Shown here: one piece after another, positions 1-7,529 of the stretch | Layout of the letters: every line of letters starts with the position of its first letter | Position numbering within the stretch: position 1 is the stretch's first letter | Made by a program: the position numbers and the translations under genes | Origin: Lachnospiraceae bacterium | GTDB taxonomy: Bacteria; Bacillota; Clostridia; Lachnospirales; Lachnospiraceae | Length of the DNA stretch: 33,318 nucleotides | Direction: 5' to 3' | NCBI GenBank assembly: GCA_014804265.1 | Contig: JAAVAC010000068.1 | Location: 1-33,318, forward strand | Notes under the pieces: generated by a model | What the model saw: only the letters and a program-made list of their open reading frames with translations | Told to the model about the DNA's origin: nothing | Database searches by the model: none

Positions 1-2
1 AC

Positions 3-87
3 GTCGCCACGCTCTCGCTCTATAAAAACGCAGCAGTGCTAAGCTCGAAAGTACCTCGCTAAGCGCTGGCGTTTTTATAAGGGCGAC
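3..87. repeat. Long imperfect inverted repeat upstream of rpmE
   Basis: The arms tataaaaacgc (21-31) and gcgtttttata (69-79) are perfect reverse complements. Pairing continues outward (gtcgcc at 3-8 with ggcgac at 82-87) and, imperfectly, inward (agtgctaagc with gctaagcgct). The whole forms a large stem-loop. It has an A/T tract on both sides of the stem, so it could end transcription of an upstream gene in either direction, or it could be a dispersed repeat of the genome. Only one copy is seen in this window, so the class is not known. Confidence 0.6.
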
Positions 88-187
88 TTAAGAAAACATG
101 TTCTGCCAAAAGCCCGTTCCGGTGCCTGTGAAGAAAGCTGCGGGCTGAACTGTTACGAGAAAAAGTGAAGAAAAGAAAAATTAACTA

Positions 188-216
188 TTGCACAACTGAA
201 AAAGCTATGATATACT
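188..216 (+). promoter_or_regulatory. Sigma-A type promoter of rpmE
   Basis: A -35 box TTGCAC (188-193) is separated by exactly 17 bases from a -10 box TATACT (211-216). A TG dinucleotide one base upstream of the -10 box (208-209) makes it an extended -10 promoter. The leader to the rpmE start is about 90 bases, long enough for a 5' regulatory structure, although none is obvious. Confidence 0.8.
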
Positions 217-312
217 AAGAAAGCTGTTTATGTAAAACGAAGAAAAAGCTTCATTGTAAATCGGCGTGGATAGAGATTTACAGCGGGAAGCTAGCATAGA
301 GAGGTGAAAGAA

Positions 313-519
313 ATGAAAGAAGGAATCCATCCAGCATATTATCAAGCAACTGTAACCTGCAACTGTGGCAACACATTTGTAACCGGTTCCACAAAGGAAG
401 ATATTCACGTTGAAATTTGTTCTAAATGTCATTCATTCTACACAGGACAACAGAAGTCTGCCAGAGCCGATGGTCGTATTGATAAGTTCAATAAAAAATA
501 CGGTGTTACAAGCAAATAG
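313..519 (+). CDS. rpmE: Large ribosomal subunit protein bL31
   Basis: This 68-residue protein is a structural component of the 50S subunit. It begins [11 protein letters not shown] and has the zinc-binding pairs C16-x-C18 and C36-xx-C39, so it is the zinc-containing (C+) form that is expressed under zinc sufficiency. The C-terminal half has the typical HSFYTGQQ and R-rich segment. An in-frame GTG at 304 lies inside the Shine-Dalgarno sequence (gagg, 301-304), so the ATG at 313 with a 6-9 base spacing is the likely start. The gene has its own extended -10 promoter and a strong terminator right after the stop, so it appears to be monocistronic. In many Firmicutes rho lies just upstream; it is not visible here. 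Confidence 0.97.
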   Translation: MKEGIHPAYYQATVTCNCGNTFVTGSTKEDIHVEICSKCHSFYTGQQKSARADGRIDKFNKKYGVTSK

Positions 520-531
520 TTTGATTTTGAA

Positions 532-564
532 AAGGTTGAGGCTTTTGTCTCAACCTTATTTTTC
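532..564 (+). terminator. Rho-independent terminator of rpmE
   Basis: A perfect 9-bp stem (aaggttgag 532-540 with ctcaacctt 549-557), an 8-base loop and a downstream T tract (558-563) lie 13 bases after the rpmE stop codon. Confidence 0.9.
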
Positions 565-615
565 GTATGATAGGTTTGCAGATAAGAAGGGGACCATGGA
601 AGGGTTTGAACGGAT

Positions 616-1638
616 ATGAGCAAAAAAAAGAACACAAGATACTCTGGAATCGGCGGTCAGGCGGTTTTAGAAGGTGTCATGATGAAAAATAAAGAGAAAT
701 ATGCAGTGGCAGTGAGAAAGCCGGATGGTAAGATTGATGTGAAGGTGGAAGAACACAAAGGCCTTGGGAACGGTGGCAGGTGGAAACAGCTTCCTTTTAT
801 CAGAGGAGTTTTTAACTTCGTGGATTCTTTGCTGCTGGGGACGAAATGTCTGACCTATTCCGCTTCCTTTTATGAGGAAGAGGAAACTGTAAAGGAAGAG
901 TCCAGATTCGATCAGGCTATGTATAAAATGTTTGGCGGCAGGGCAGAAGATGTTGTAATGGGTGCAACAGTATGTTTTTCGGTAATTATGGCAGTGTTGA
1001 TTTTTATGGTGCTTCCTTATTTCCTTACGGAGCTGTTGGGAAGAGTGGTAGTAAATGAGACGCTTCTGGCCTTATTTGAAGCAATTATCCGGGTACTGAT
1101 TTTTCTTTCTTATGTGGTGCTGATTTCTCTCATGAAGGATATTCAGAGGGTTTATATGTACCATGGAGCAGAGCATAAATGTATCAATTGCGTAGAGCGG
1201 GGCAGGGAACTGAATGTGGAAAATGTCATGAAAAGTTCCAGGCAGCATAAACGGTGTGGTACCAGCTTTTTGTTGTTTGTCATTGTAGTCAGTGCAGTAT
1301 TGTTTTTCTTTATCAGGGTGGATAATCTGGTGATGAAGCTGTTGCTTCGCCTTGTGCTCCTGCCGGTAATCGCAGGAATTTCCTATGAACTGATTCGTCT
1401 TGCGGGGAAATATGATAATGCCATTACTGCCATTTTTTCTTATCCGGGAATGCTTTTGCAGAAGCTGACTACCAGAGAGCCGGATAAACAAATGGTGGAG
1501 GTTGCCATTGCCTCGGTGGAAGCTGTTTTTGACTGGAAGGCATACTTTAAAGAGGCCTTTGACTATGATGTGGACAGTGCGGAAGAAGTCAGGGAAGCTT
1601 TGAAAGAAGCAGAGGAGCAGGAGGAAGAAAAGGAGTAA
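616..1638 (+). CDS. yqhQ: YqhQ-like DUF1385 membrane protein
   Basis: This 340-residue polytopic membrane protein belongs to the DUF1385/YqhQ family, named after the Bacillus subtilis member, whose biochemical role is not established. The family signatures are visible: GGQAVLEGVMM near residues 13-23 and YHGAEHKCINC near residues 182-192. Hydrophobic segments lie around residues 113-141, 149-173, 216-233 and 238-256. The C-terminus is very acidic (E-rich, about 322-340). It ends 3 bases before prmC and forms an operon with prmC and prfA, an arrangement common in Clostridia. The start at 616 has only a weak, distant ribosome binding site (ggaaggg, 598-604). No convincing promoter was found between the rpmE terminator and this gene. 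Confidence 0.9.
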   Translation: MSKKKNTRYSGIGGQAVLEGVMMKNKEKYAVAVRKPDGKIDVKVEEHKGLGNGGRWKQLPFIRGVFNFVDSLLLGTKCLTYSASFYEEEETVKEESRFDQAMYKMFGGRAEDVVMGATVCFSVIMAVLIFMVLPYFLTELLGRVVVNETLLALFEAIIRVLIFLSYVVLISLMKDIQRVYMYHGAEHKCINCVERGRELNVENVMKSSRQHKRCGTSFLLFVIVVSAVLFFFIRVDNLVMKLLLRLVLLPVIAGISYELIRLAGKYDNAITAIFSYPGMLLQKLTTREPDKQMVEVAIASVEAVFDWKAYFKEAFDYDVDSAEEVREALKEAEEQEEEKE

Positions 1639-1641
1639 TCC

Positions 1642-2511
1642 ATGACATACAAGGAAGTATATGAAATGGGAAAAGCTTCCCTGAAGCAGGCAGGTGTGGA
1701 AGAGGCTGCTTTGGATGCCAGAATATTGCTGGAATTTGTCTGCGGCACTGATAGAAATGATTTGCTTGCGCATGGAGAAGAACCGGTATCCTATGAGGAG
1801 AATGAAACTTATGTTAAATGCATTGCCAGAAGAGCAGAGCATATTCCCTTGCAGCATATTACAGGCAGTCAGGAGTTTATGGGACTTTCCTTTCTGGTAA
1901 ATGACAAAGTTTTGATACCAAGGCAGGATACGGAACTTTTGGTAGAGGAAGTTATGCTTCATCTTCATGACGGTATGGGCATTCTGGACATATGTACCGG
2001 CTCCGGCTGTATTCTGCTAAGCCTTCTGCACTATTCCAATGACTGCAGGGGTGTCGGGATGGACATTTCTACAGAAGCGCTTTTCGTAGCACAGCAGAAT
2101 TGCAGAAATTTAAAGTTGGAAGCGGAATTTTTGGAAAGTAATTTATTTTCTGCGTTGGAACCAGATAAAGCCAGTGGAAAACTGGAAAAATTTGATATCA
2201 TCGTGTCCAATCCCCCCTATATAGAAACAGAGATCATAGAAACTCTGGCAGCAGAAGTGAAAGACCATGAGCCTGGGATTGCTCTGGACGGGGGAAAAGA
2301 TGGTTTGGACTTTTACAGGAAAATAGCAAAAGAAGCCGGAAGCTATTTAAACCGGGGCGGAATGTTATTTTTTGAAATCGGTTATAATCAGGGAGAAGCG
2401 GTAACGAAGTTTTTAGAGGAGTCCGGATTTAGGGACGTACAGTTAAAAAAAGACTATGCAGGTCTGGACAGGATAGTTTTTGGAACTTTTTTGGAGGAGA
2501 AACATGTTTGA
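1642..2511 (+). CDS. prmC: Release factor glutamine N5-methyltransferase PrmC
   Basis: This 289-residue class I SAM-dependent methyltransferase modifies the glutamine of the GGQ motif of peptide chain release factors, here probably the product of the adjacent prfA. Visible motifs are IPRQDTELL (about 92-100), the SAM-binding motif [10 protein letters not shown] (about 115-123) and the catalytic NPPY tetrad at 190-193. The N-terminal helical domain (about 1-85) is the release-factor-binding part. Length is normal for the family. The start follows yqhQ by 3 bases, and the last 8 bases overlap the start of prfA, which implies translational coupling of the enzyme with its substrate. Confidence 0.97.
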   Translation: MTYKEVYEMGKASLKQAGVEEAALDARILLEFVCGTDRNDLLAHGEEPVSYEENETYVKCIARRAEHIPLQHITGSQEFMGLSFLVNDKVLIPRQDTELLVEEVMLHLHDGMGILDICTGSGCILLSLLHYSNDCRGVGMDISTEALFVAQQNCRNLKLEAEFLESNLFSALEPDKASGKLEKFDIIVSNPPYIETEIIETLAAEVKDHEPGIALDGGKDGLDFYRKIAKEAGSYLNRGGMLFFEIGYNQGEAVTKFLEESGFRDVQLKKDYAGLDRIVFGTFLEEKHV

Positions 2512-3577
2512 CAGGTTAGAAGATTTATTGATTCGTTTTGAAGAGCTGATGGGAGAGCTGAATGAGCCGGATGTGGCCAACAACCAGGAAAGATTTCGCA
2601 AGCTTATGAAGGAGCAGAGCGATCTGACCCCCATTGTGGAAGCTTATAAGGAATATAAGAAGTGCAAAGGGGACATTGAAGATTCCCTTTCCATGTTAGA
2701 GGAAGAATCCGACGAAGACATGCGGGAGATGTTAAAGGATGAATTAAATGAAGCAAAAAAGCGGGTTGAGGAGTTAGAGCAGGAATTAAAAATCCTTCTT
2801 CTTCCAAAAGATCCTAATGATGATAAAAATGTTATCGTGGAAATCCGTGCCGGCGCAGGCGGGGACGAGGCTGCTTTATTTGCAGCGGAAATGTACCGTT
2901 TATATGTGCATTATGCGGAAAAGCAGCGATGGAAGGTGGAAACCATGAACGTGGATGAAATCGGTATCGGTGGCATGAAAGAAGTAAACTTCATGATTTC
3001 CGGAAATGGAGCCTATTCCAAGCTGAAATATGAAAGCGGTGTCCATCGTGTCCAGAGGGTGCCGGAAACAGAAAGCGGCGGGCGTATCCATACTTCCACT
3101 ATTACGGTTGCGGTTATGCCAGAGGTAGAGGATGTGGATGTTGTCATTGATGATAAGGATATTCGTATTGACGTTATGCGTGCTTCTGGAAACGGAGGAC
3201 AATGTGTCAATACAACGGACTCTGCAGTGCGGCTTACCCATTATCCTACTGGAATCGTGGTGTACAGCCAGACGGAAAAGTCCCAGCTTCAAAATAAGGC
3301 AAAGGCATTTGCCCTGCTTCGTGCAAAGCTGTATGATATTGAACAGCAGAAGCAGCATGATGCGGAAGCAGAGCTGAGAAGAAGCCAGATCGGTACAGGA
3401 GACCGTTCGGAGAAGATCCGTACTTATAATTTCCCCCAAGGGCGTGTGACGGATCATAGGATCAAGCTTACCCTTTATAAGATTGATTCGATTATGAATG
3501 GGGATATTGAGGAGCTGTTGGATAGTCTGATTGCGGCGGACCAGGCGGCGAAGCTGGCGAAGATGAATGAGAATTAG
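2504..3577 (+). CDS. prfA: Peptide chain release factor 1
   Basis: RF1 ends translation at UAA and UAG. The start chosen is ATG 2504 ([19 protein letters not shown]), preceded by ttggagga with good spacing; an upstream in-frame extension to 2480 is only shadow within prmC. The 357-residue product has the coiled N-terminal domain, the stop-codon recognition region with a PET tripeptide in [14 protein letters not shown] (RF1 type, not the SPF of RF2) and the catalytic GGQ at residues 231-233. Its last codons plus stop (3560-3579) are repeated exactly at 11998-12017 and form the putative insertion site of the following island. The stop itself is UAG, a codon read by RF1. Confidence 0.98.
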   Translation: MFDRLEDLLIRFEELMGELNEPDVANNQERFRKLMKEQSDLTPIVEAYKEYKKCKGDIEDSLSMLEEESDEDMREMLKDELNEAKKRVEELEQELKILLLPKDPNDDKNVIVEIRAGAGGDEAALFAAEMYRLYVHYAEKQRWKVETMNVDEIGIGGMKEVNFMISGNGAYSKLKYESGVHRVQRVPETESGGRIHTSTITVAVMPEVEDVDVVIDDKDIRIDVMRASGNGGQCVNTTDSAVRLTHYPTGIVVYSQTEKSQLQNKAKAFALLRAKLYDIEQQKQHDAEAELRRSQIGTGDRSEKIRTYNFPQGRVTDHRIKLTLYKIDSIMNGDIEELLDSLIAADQAAKLAKMNEN

Positions 3578-3579
3578 AG
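3560..3579 (+). repeat. Putative attL: 20-bp direct repeat at the prfA 3' end
   Basis: The sequence aagatgaatgagaattagag covers the last five sense codons and stop of prfA plus two bases. It recurs without mismatch at 11998-12017. Between the two copies the DNA is AT-rich and carries defence genes and broken genes. This is the pattern left when an integrative element inserts at the 3' end of a conserved gene and restores its coding end. The element boundary reading is an inference. Confidence 0.7.
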
Positions 3580-3637
3580 GAAAACTAGCCGAGTTTTGGC
3601 TGAGTTGAGAAAATGGGGATTAATATGTGAAATTTGG

Positions 3638-3680
3638 GTGCTTTATCTTAACTTTATATGGTTGAGATAAGGCACTTTTA
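3638..3680 (+). terminator. Terminator downstream of prfA
   Basis: A 15-bp stem (3638-3652 with 3661-3675, two G-U pairs, an 8-base loop) is followed by TTTTA. It lies 60 bases after the prfA stop, inside the putative island, so it may have been brought in by the element and now ends the prfA operon. Confidence 0.75.
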
Positions 3681-3824
3681 ACATGGATATTTTACTATTT
3701 ATTAGAGTGATTTATTGCTATCTATCAACTGTTTTGCTATTTTAATATTTCTATAGGGAATATATTTGACGGAAAAGAATAATTGGACTTTTCGGTATAA
3801 AAATGTGAAAAAATCGCAAAAATA

Positions 3825-3853
3825 TTGACATAAAGCTCAAAAAAAGATATATT
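3825..3853 (+). promoter_or_regulatory. Strong promoter of the rloAB operon
   Basis: A consensus -35 box TTGACA (3825-3830), a 17-base spacer and a -10 box TATATT (3848-3853) lie 26 bases upstream of the rloA ATG. The ribosome binding site taggaggt (3864-3871) is also near consensus. The stretch 3681-3824 is AT-rich and holds no recognisable gene. Confidence 0.85.
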
Positions 3854-3879
3854 ATATATCATCTAGGAGGTACTGTGAT

Positions 3880-5073
3880 ATGTTAGTGCAGTTTATGTTA
3901 AAGAATGTTCTATCGTTTAAAAATGAAACAATTTTAGATATGACAGCGATTAATGCATATAAGGAACATCAATGCAATTTGATTGATTGTGGGGAAAAGG
4001 AAAAATTCCTTAGGGTTGCGGCGATTTATGGAGCAAATGCAAGTGGCAAGTCAAATATTTATTTGGCTATGACATATTTTCAAAGAATCCTTGCAGAGTC
4101 CTTGAATAATGTTGAAGATGGTGAAGAAACAGCTATTAAAAAATATTATCAGCCATTTTCGTTTGATGGTAGTAACGAAAATTCAGAATTTCAGGTCGTG
4201 CTGGTTTTAGGTAATTATGAATATAAGTATGGTTTTGAATATAATGATGAGTGCATTGTGACAGAGTGGTTATATAGAAAAAGTCTTCAAACAAAAAGAA
4301 CATCAACTATTTTTGAAAGAACAACAGAAAGGGTGGAATTTGGGTCAAGTGTAAGAAAGGAATGCGATGCATATAAAGAGCAAATACCTTCTGAGACGTT
4401 GGTTTTAACCTTTTTAAAAAAATTGAAAATGAAGTCAAATATTTTTGTAAATGTTTATTGGGGAATAATGGATACATTAGTTGTACCAACGGATTTTTGT
4501 GAGGATACGAGAATATTGTATTCTGTTTTACCAAAGTTAATTGATGAAGAAAAGGAAGCGCTTGTAAATTTTCTAACGGCAATTGATACTGGTATTAAAG
4601 ATATTACCTATGATGATAGTGACAAAGAAATTCAGTTTTTAACATTTCATAAAGGAAAAGATGGGGAGTTATATACGCTTGATTTGTTTTTTGAATCTGA
4701 AGGAACCATAAAAAGTATTATGTTGTTTATTTATATTCAGACCGCAATTTATTATGATAAGTCAATTTTTGTTGATGAATTGAATATTAAATTGCACCCA
4801 TTACTGCTGAAATTTATCATTGATTTGTTTTATAATAATGAATCAAAAGCACAGTTAATCTATACAACACATGATACTACATTATTGGACAAAAAATTCT
4901 TTAGAAGAGATCAGATTTTGTTTGTACAAAAGGATGAATTTGGTTATTCAGAACTATCTGCATTGTCAGATTTTAAAGTAAGATCAGATGCTTCATTTGA
5001 AAAGGATTATCTGGCAGGAGTGTATGGTGGAATTCCATTACTGAAAGAGTTCAATATGAAGGAAGGTAAGTAA
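3880..5073 (+). CDS. rloA: RloA-like AAA ATPase (AbiL-type defence)
   Basis: This 397-residue ATP-binding protein is of the RloA/AAA_15 type, related to ABC and SMC-like ATPases. Walker A is GANASGKS at residues 51-58, an ABC-like signature SEGTIKS precedes Walker B, which reads IFVDELNIKLHP, and TTHD follows as the switch histidine region. Such ATPases pair with RloB and resemble the two-gene AbiL abortive-infection system. The name comes from restriction-linked ORFs found within type I restriction loci. The biochemical activity is not settled; by analogy the ATPase senses infection and controls the partner nuclease. The stop is directly followed by the rloB start, so the two are co-translated. 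It is strongly AT-rich compared with prfA, which fits horizontal transfer. Confidence 0.85.
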   Translation: MLVQFMLKNVLSFKNETILDMTAINAYKEHQCNLIDCGEKEKFLRVAAIYGANASGKSNIYLAMTYFQRILAESLNNVEDGEETAIKKYYQPFSFDGSNENSEFQVVLVLGNYEYKYGFEYNDECIVTEWLYRKSLQTKRTSTIFERTTERVEFGSSVRKECDAYKEQIPSETLVLTFLKKLKMKSNIFVNVYWGIMDTLVVPTDFCEDTRILYSVLPKLIDEEKEALVNFLTAIDTGIKDITYDDSDKEIQFLTFHKGKDGELYTLDLFFESEGTIKSIMLFIYIQTAIYYDKSIFVDELNIKLHPLLLKFIIDLFYNNESKAQLIYTTHDTTLLDKKFFRRDQILFVQKDEFGYSELSALSDFKVRSDASFEKDYLAGVYGGIPLLKEFNMKEGK

Positions 5074-5754
5074 ATGGGATCGGATGATTTGTTTAAAAAG
5101 CGACGAGAAAATAGAAAACAAAGGAAGTATGAATATAAGATTCCCAAAGTGAATTCTTATTTGATTGTGACGGAAGGCGAGCGTACAGAGCCACTATATT
5201 TTAAGGGAATGCAGAAACTTATCAAGGAAAAGGTAGGAGGAATAGTTGATATCATCGAGCAGCCTGTTATTGATATATATGGGGAGGGGTGTTCTACTGC
5301 CAGACTGATTGAAGTTACGGATCAAATTATAAAAGATGCAAAAATTATGTATCAAAATGTGTGGGTTGTATTTGATAAGGATGATTTTGAGGATTTTAAT
5401 CAAGCAATAAAGGATGGTGTAAATAGAGGGTACAATATTGCATGGAGTAATCAGTCTTTTGAATATTGGCTGTATTTACATTTTAACTATAGTGATTCTG
5501 CGTTGCATAGACATCAATGGAGTGTCAAGTTAGATGAATTATTTAAGAAATACAATTTAGGAGATGGAACATATCAAAAAAACTATGAAGATATATATAA
5601 TATGGTAGATATGTATAATGGTGTAGATGTTGCAATAAAACATGCAAAACGAAGAATGGCTGAATTTGAGAAGGGTGGATATCAGCCTTCAGAATATGAT
5701 CCAGGAACTATGGTGCATAAATTGGTAGAAGAATTGAAGAAATATTTAGAATAG
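5074..5754 (+). CDS. rloB: RloB-like protein (Toprim-like effector)
   Basis: This 226-residue protein matches the RloB family. It has a basic N-terminus (KKRRENRKQRK), then VTEGERTEPLYF (32-43) with the glutamate of a Toprim-like fold, VVFDKDDF (98-105) carrying the acidic cluster, and the family motif SNQSFEYWLYLHF (125-137). Toprim-like domains use this glutamate and DxD arrangement to bind metal and cut nucleic acid, so it is probably the effector nuclease of the RloAB pair. It starts immediately after the rloA stop. Both genes look complete, in contrast to the broken genes downstream, which suggests that they are still under selection. No terminator was seen after it. Confidence 0.85.
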   Translation: MGSDDLFKKRRENRKQRKYEYKIPKVNSYLIVTEGERTEPLYFKGMQKLIKEKVGGIVDIIEQPVIDIYGEGCSTARLIEVTDQIIKDAKIMYQNVWVVFDKDDFEDFNQAIKDGVNRGYNIAWSNQSFEYWLYLHFNYSDSALHRHQWSVKLDELFKKYNLGDGTYQKNYEDIYNMVDMYNGVDVAIKHAKRRMAEFEKGGYQPSEYDPGTMVHKLVEELKKYLE

Positions 5755-5772
5755 ATTTTTGATAGGTGTTAG

Positions 5773-5913
5773 TCAGCAAATGGGTTTCATAGCTTTATTA
5801 AGCGGCAGTATGGGTTTTACCGTGGGGGTGCCAGTAAATACATCAACAGGTACTGGGGCTGCCTACCAAAATGTTGCTTGGTAAAAATTAAAAACATAAT
5901 ATTTGCTATGTAA
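5773..5913 (+). pseudogene. Remnant of a transposase C-terminus (IS1595-like?)
   Basis: The frame beginning at 5773 reads SANGFHSFIKRQYGFY, then RGGASKYINRYWGC, and runs to a stop at 5911-5913. The pattern HS-x-IK ... G-(A/V)-x-(T/S)-KY-(I/L)-x-x-Y resembles the end of IS1595-family DDE transposases. There is no start codon or upstream domain, and no terminal inverted repeats were found. This is a fragment at best. The family assignment is from memory of the motif and is tentative. Confidence 0.4.
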
Positions 5914-6137
5914 ACGGTAAATGTTGTAGATTTATTGAAAAACTTAATGAAATTTTGCTGGAGTTGTGGTAAAATCACCTATGTATATTGTTTTGAAAAA
6001 CATGAAATTTGAAAATATGAAATGATAAATGAGCTTATTCGTATAAGTACTGTTTATAGGACATCTGAGATGATACCCTTATATTAAGAACAGTGAAAAT
6101 ATATTCAAAGTCCTTGTGGGGCAGAAAGGTGGGTACT

Positions 6138-6269
6138 ATGGAGTGTATGGATTTTAATAGAGATGGCGAAGTGGGTGCAGCAGAGTGATTTTTAGTAGTA
6201 GAGCTGCTGTGCAGCAGTCGTGAAGAACACAAAACATTGTTTGGAGCTACAGACGATTTTGACTTCTAG
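6138..6269 (+). pseudogene. Decayed small EF-hand protein gene
   Basis: The frame from ATG 6138 reads MECMDFNRDGEVGAAE, then TGA at 6186-6188, and continues in the same frame as FLVVELLCSS...TLFGATDDFDF to TAG at 6267-6269. DFNRDGEVGAAE fits a calcium-binding EF-hand loop (D-x-N-x-D-G-x-x-x-x-x-E). Small acidic proteins with one such loop and a DDFDF-type end occur in Lachnospiraceae. The stop inside the reading frame and the short length indicate a remnant. The surrounding 5914-6137 is AT-rich and shows no other gene. Confidence 0.45.
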
Positions 6270-6296
6270 TTCTGTTGCTGGGAAAGGGCTGAGACA

Positions 6297-6734
6297 ATGA
6301 ATGCAATTAATTCAAATGAACAGATGATACAAAAAGTCAATGAAGTGCTTCAGACTAAGAGAGAGGCTGTTGTTAATATTGTAAATGACAAGCTGACTAT
6401 CTCCGTCTTTTCTCTGCTTGAAAAAAATCTGAAAAATGTGAAAGAAATTATTTTTGTTATTCGAGATGTAAAATTTCTGCCACACCAGTCGGAGATAGCT
6501 CATGAATTTGAGATTAATCCGACAGACGTGTTGTTTAATGCATATGATATTACGGAAAAAAATAAACTACAGCATTTCTCAAAAGCAAGAAGTATGCATG
6601 ATTTTATTGAAAAGCACGTAAATATACGTAAGGTTAATGCCGGCATCCGCATCGGGGGAAATATACTGATTATAGATGATGATTTTATGATTCAGGGTTC
6701 TTCTTCCCTTGAGGTGTCCCAGAAACGCAGGTAA
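6297..6734 (+). pseudogene. N-terminal fragment of a helicase-associated PLD-like protein
   Basis: The 145-residue frame begins MNAINSNEQMIQKVNEVLQ and contains IIFVIRD, FEINPTDVLFNAYDI, MHDFIEKHV and IGGNILIIDDDFMIQGSSSLEVS. This last part resembles the phospholipase-D-like N-terminal domain of helicases that sit in type III-like restriction loci (GSSSLEVS as the second half of an HKD-like site). The expected helicase domains are missing. After about position 6715 the sequence passes, in another frame, into the C-terminus of a type III methyltransferase. A deletion that removed the helicase body and most of mod best explains this. The family assignment is moderate; the truncation is clear. 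Confidence 0.55.
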
Positions 6735-7218
6735 TACAATTAAAGAAGAAATGCCTAATGCAAATATAGATATTGGATTTAAGACGTTTAGATTAGCAGA
6801 TACAAATATTAAATGGAATTCTCTTATGGATAAAGGACAGTTAGACGTGGCGCAGATGGAGTATAATCCGGACCTTGCTGATTTCATGCCGAACACAAAT
6901 GATATTGATATTGTATATGAGCTCATGCTCCGTCAGCGTGATGTAGCTTTATCAGAGTCTTTGGAGCGGTTATCTGCCATTGGTAATCGTACATATCTCT
7001 ATGCAACCAGTTTCCTTGTATGTCTTGAGACAGAGATTACAGAGGAACTGATTAGTAAACTGGCAGGGCTTGACCCGTTACCGATTAAGTTTATTTTCAG
7101 AGATTCTGCGTTTAAGGACGATATTGCATTAAAGGATGAGACCTTTAGAAGATTGAAAGCCTTGGTGGAGAAAAATGCAGGAACCAATAAACCTACCTAT
7201 ACTGTAGAGTTCATTTAA
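6718..7218 (+). pseudogene. C-terminal fragment of a type III Mod methyltransferase
   Basis: This frame reads GNTIKEEMPNANIDIGFKTF, then RLADTNIKW, NDIDIVYELMLRQRDVALS, PIKFIFRDSAFKDDIALKDE and ends TYTVEFI. These are typical of the C-terminus of type III restriction-modification Mod subunits (N6-adenine methyltransferases). The SAM-binding FxGxG and catalytic DPPY motifs lie in the missing N-terminal two thirds, so this fragment cannot methylate. The frame differs from the upstream helicase fragment, and the two overlap near 6709-6734, which marks a deletion junction. Loss of Mod would be lethal with an active Res, and Res is also broken (see 8640-11732). Confidence 0.75.
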
Positions 7219-7234
7219 GGAGAAGGTGTATATA

Positions 7235-7487
7235 TTGGAGAAGGAATTGTCTTGTTTATCAGAATAGAATTTCCGATAACCTTTATCGGAATTTTGCGAT
7301 TGAGAAATCCGAGAAAGCTTCTCGGATTTTGGATGATGAGAAACTGTTTCAACTTCTCCAATTGCATATCAAGTTTATTTTCAGAGATTTAGCTGTTAAG
7401 GATGATATTGCGTTAAAAGATGAGTTTTAGAAGATTGAAAAGAATGCTAGAACAAACAAATTTACAGATACTTTGGAATTTATTTAA
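7235..7487 (+). pseudogene. Second decayed Mod-like tail
   Basis: About 150 bases after the first Mod fragment, the frame HIKFIFRDLAVKDDIALKDE (from 7366) repeats PIKFIFRDSAFKDDIALKDE of the first copy (from about 7082). It then meets a TAG and continues out of frame to TLEFI and TAA (7485-7487), matching the TVEFI end. Upstream in the same frame is RISDNLYRNFAIEKSEKASR and ILDDEKLFQLL, which may be the start region of another gene joined by deletion; an alternative frame from TTG 7235 reads LEKELSCLSE. This is a degraded second copy of the mod 3' end. Confidence 0.55.
7269..7329. repeat. Two adjacent hairpins in the Mod remnant region
   Basis: The first hairpin is a perfect 11-bp stem with a 3-base loop (aattccgataa 7269-7279, ttatcggaatt 7283-7293). 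The second is an 11-bp stem (7305-7315 with 7319-7329). Both end in a short T run. They could be intrinsic terminators of the mod remnant, or chance structures in a decayed coding frame. Confidence 0.45.
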
Positions 7488-7529
7488 ATGAAATAGGAGA
7501 AAAGGCACATTTTTGGGAGGTATTAAGAT

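Noticed and set aside
1072..1968. 298-residue minus-strand open frame
   Set aside because: It lies wholly antisense to yqhQ and prmC, has low-complexity composition and no ribosome binding site. It is a shadow.
5780..5884. 34-codon ORF MGFIALLSGSMGFTVGVP... after rloB
   Set aside because: No ribosome binding site and low-complexity content. The overlapping frame at 5773-5913 looks more like a real protein remnant (transposase-like).
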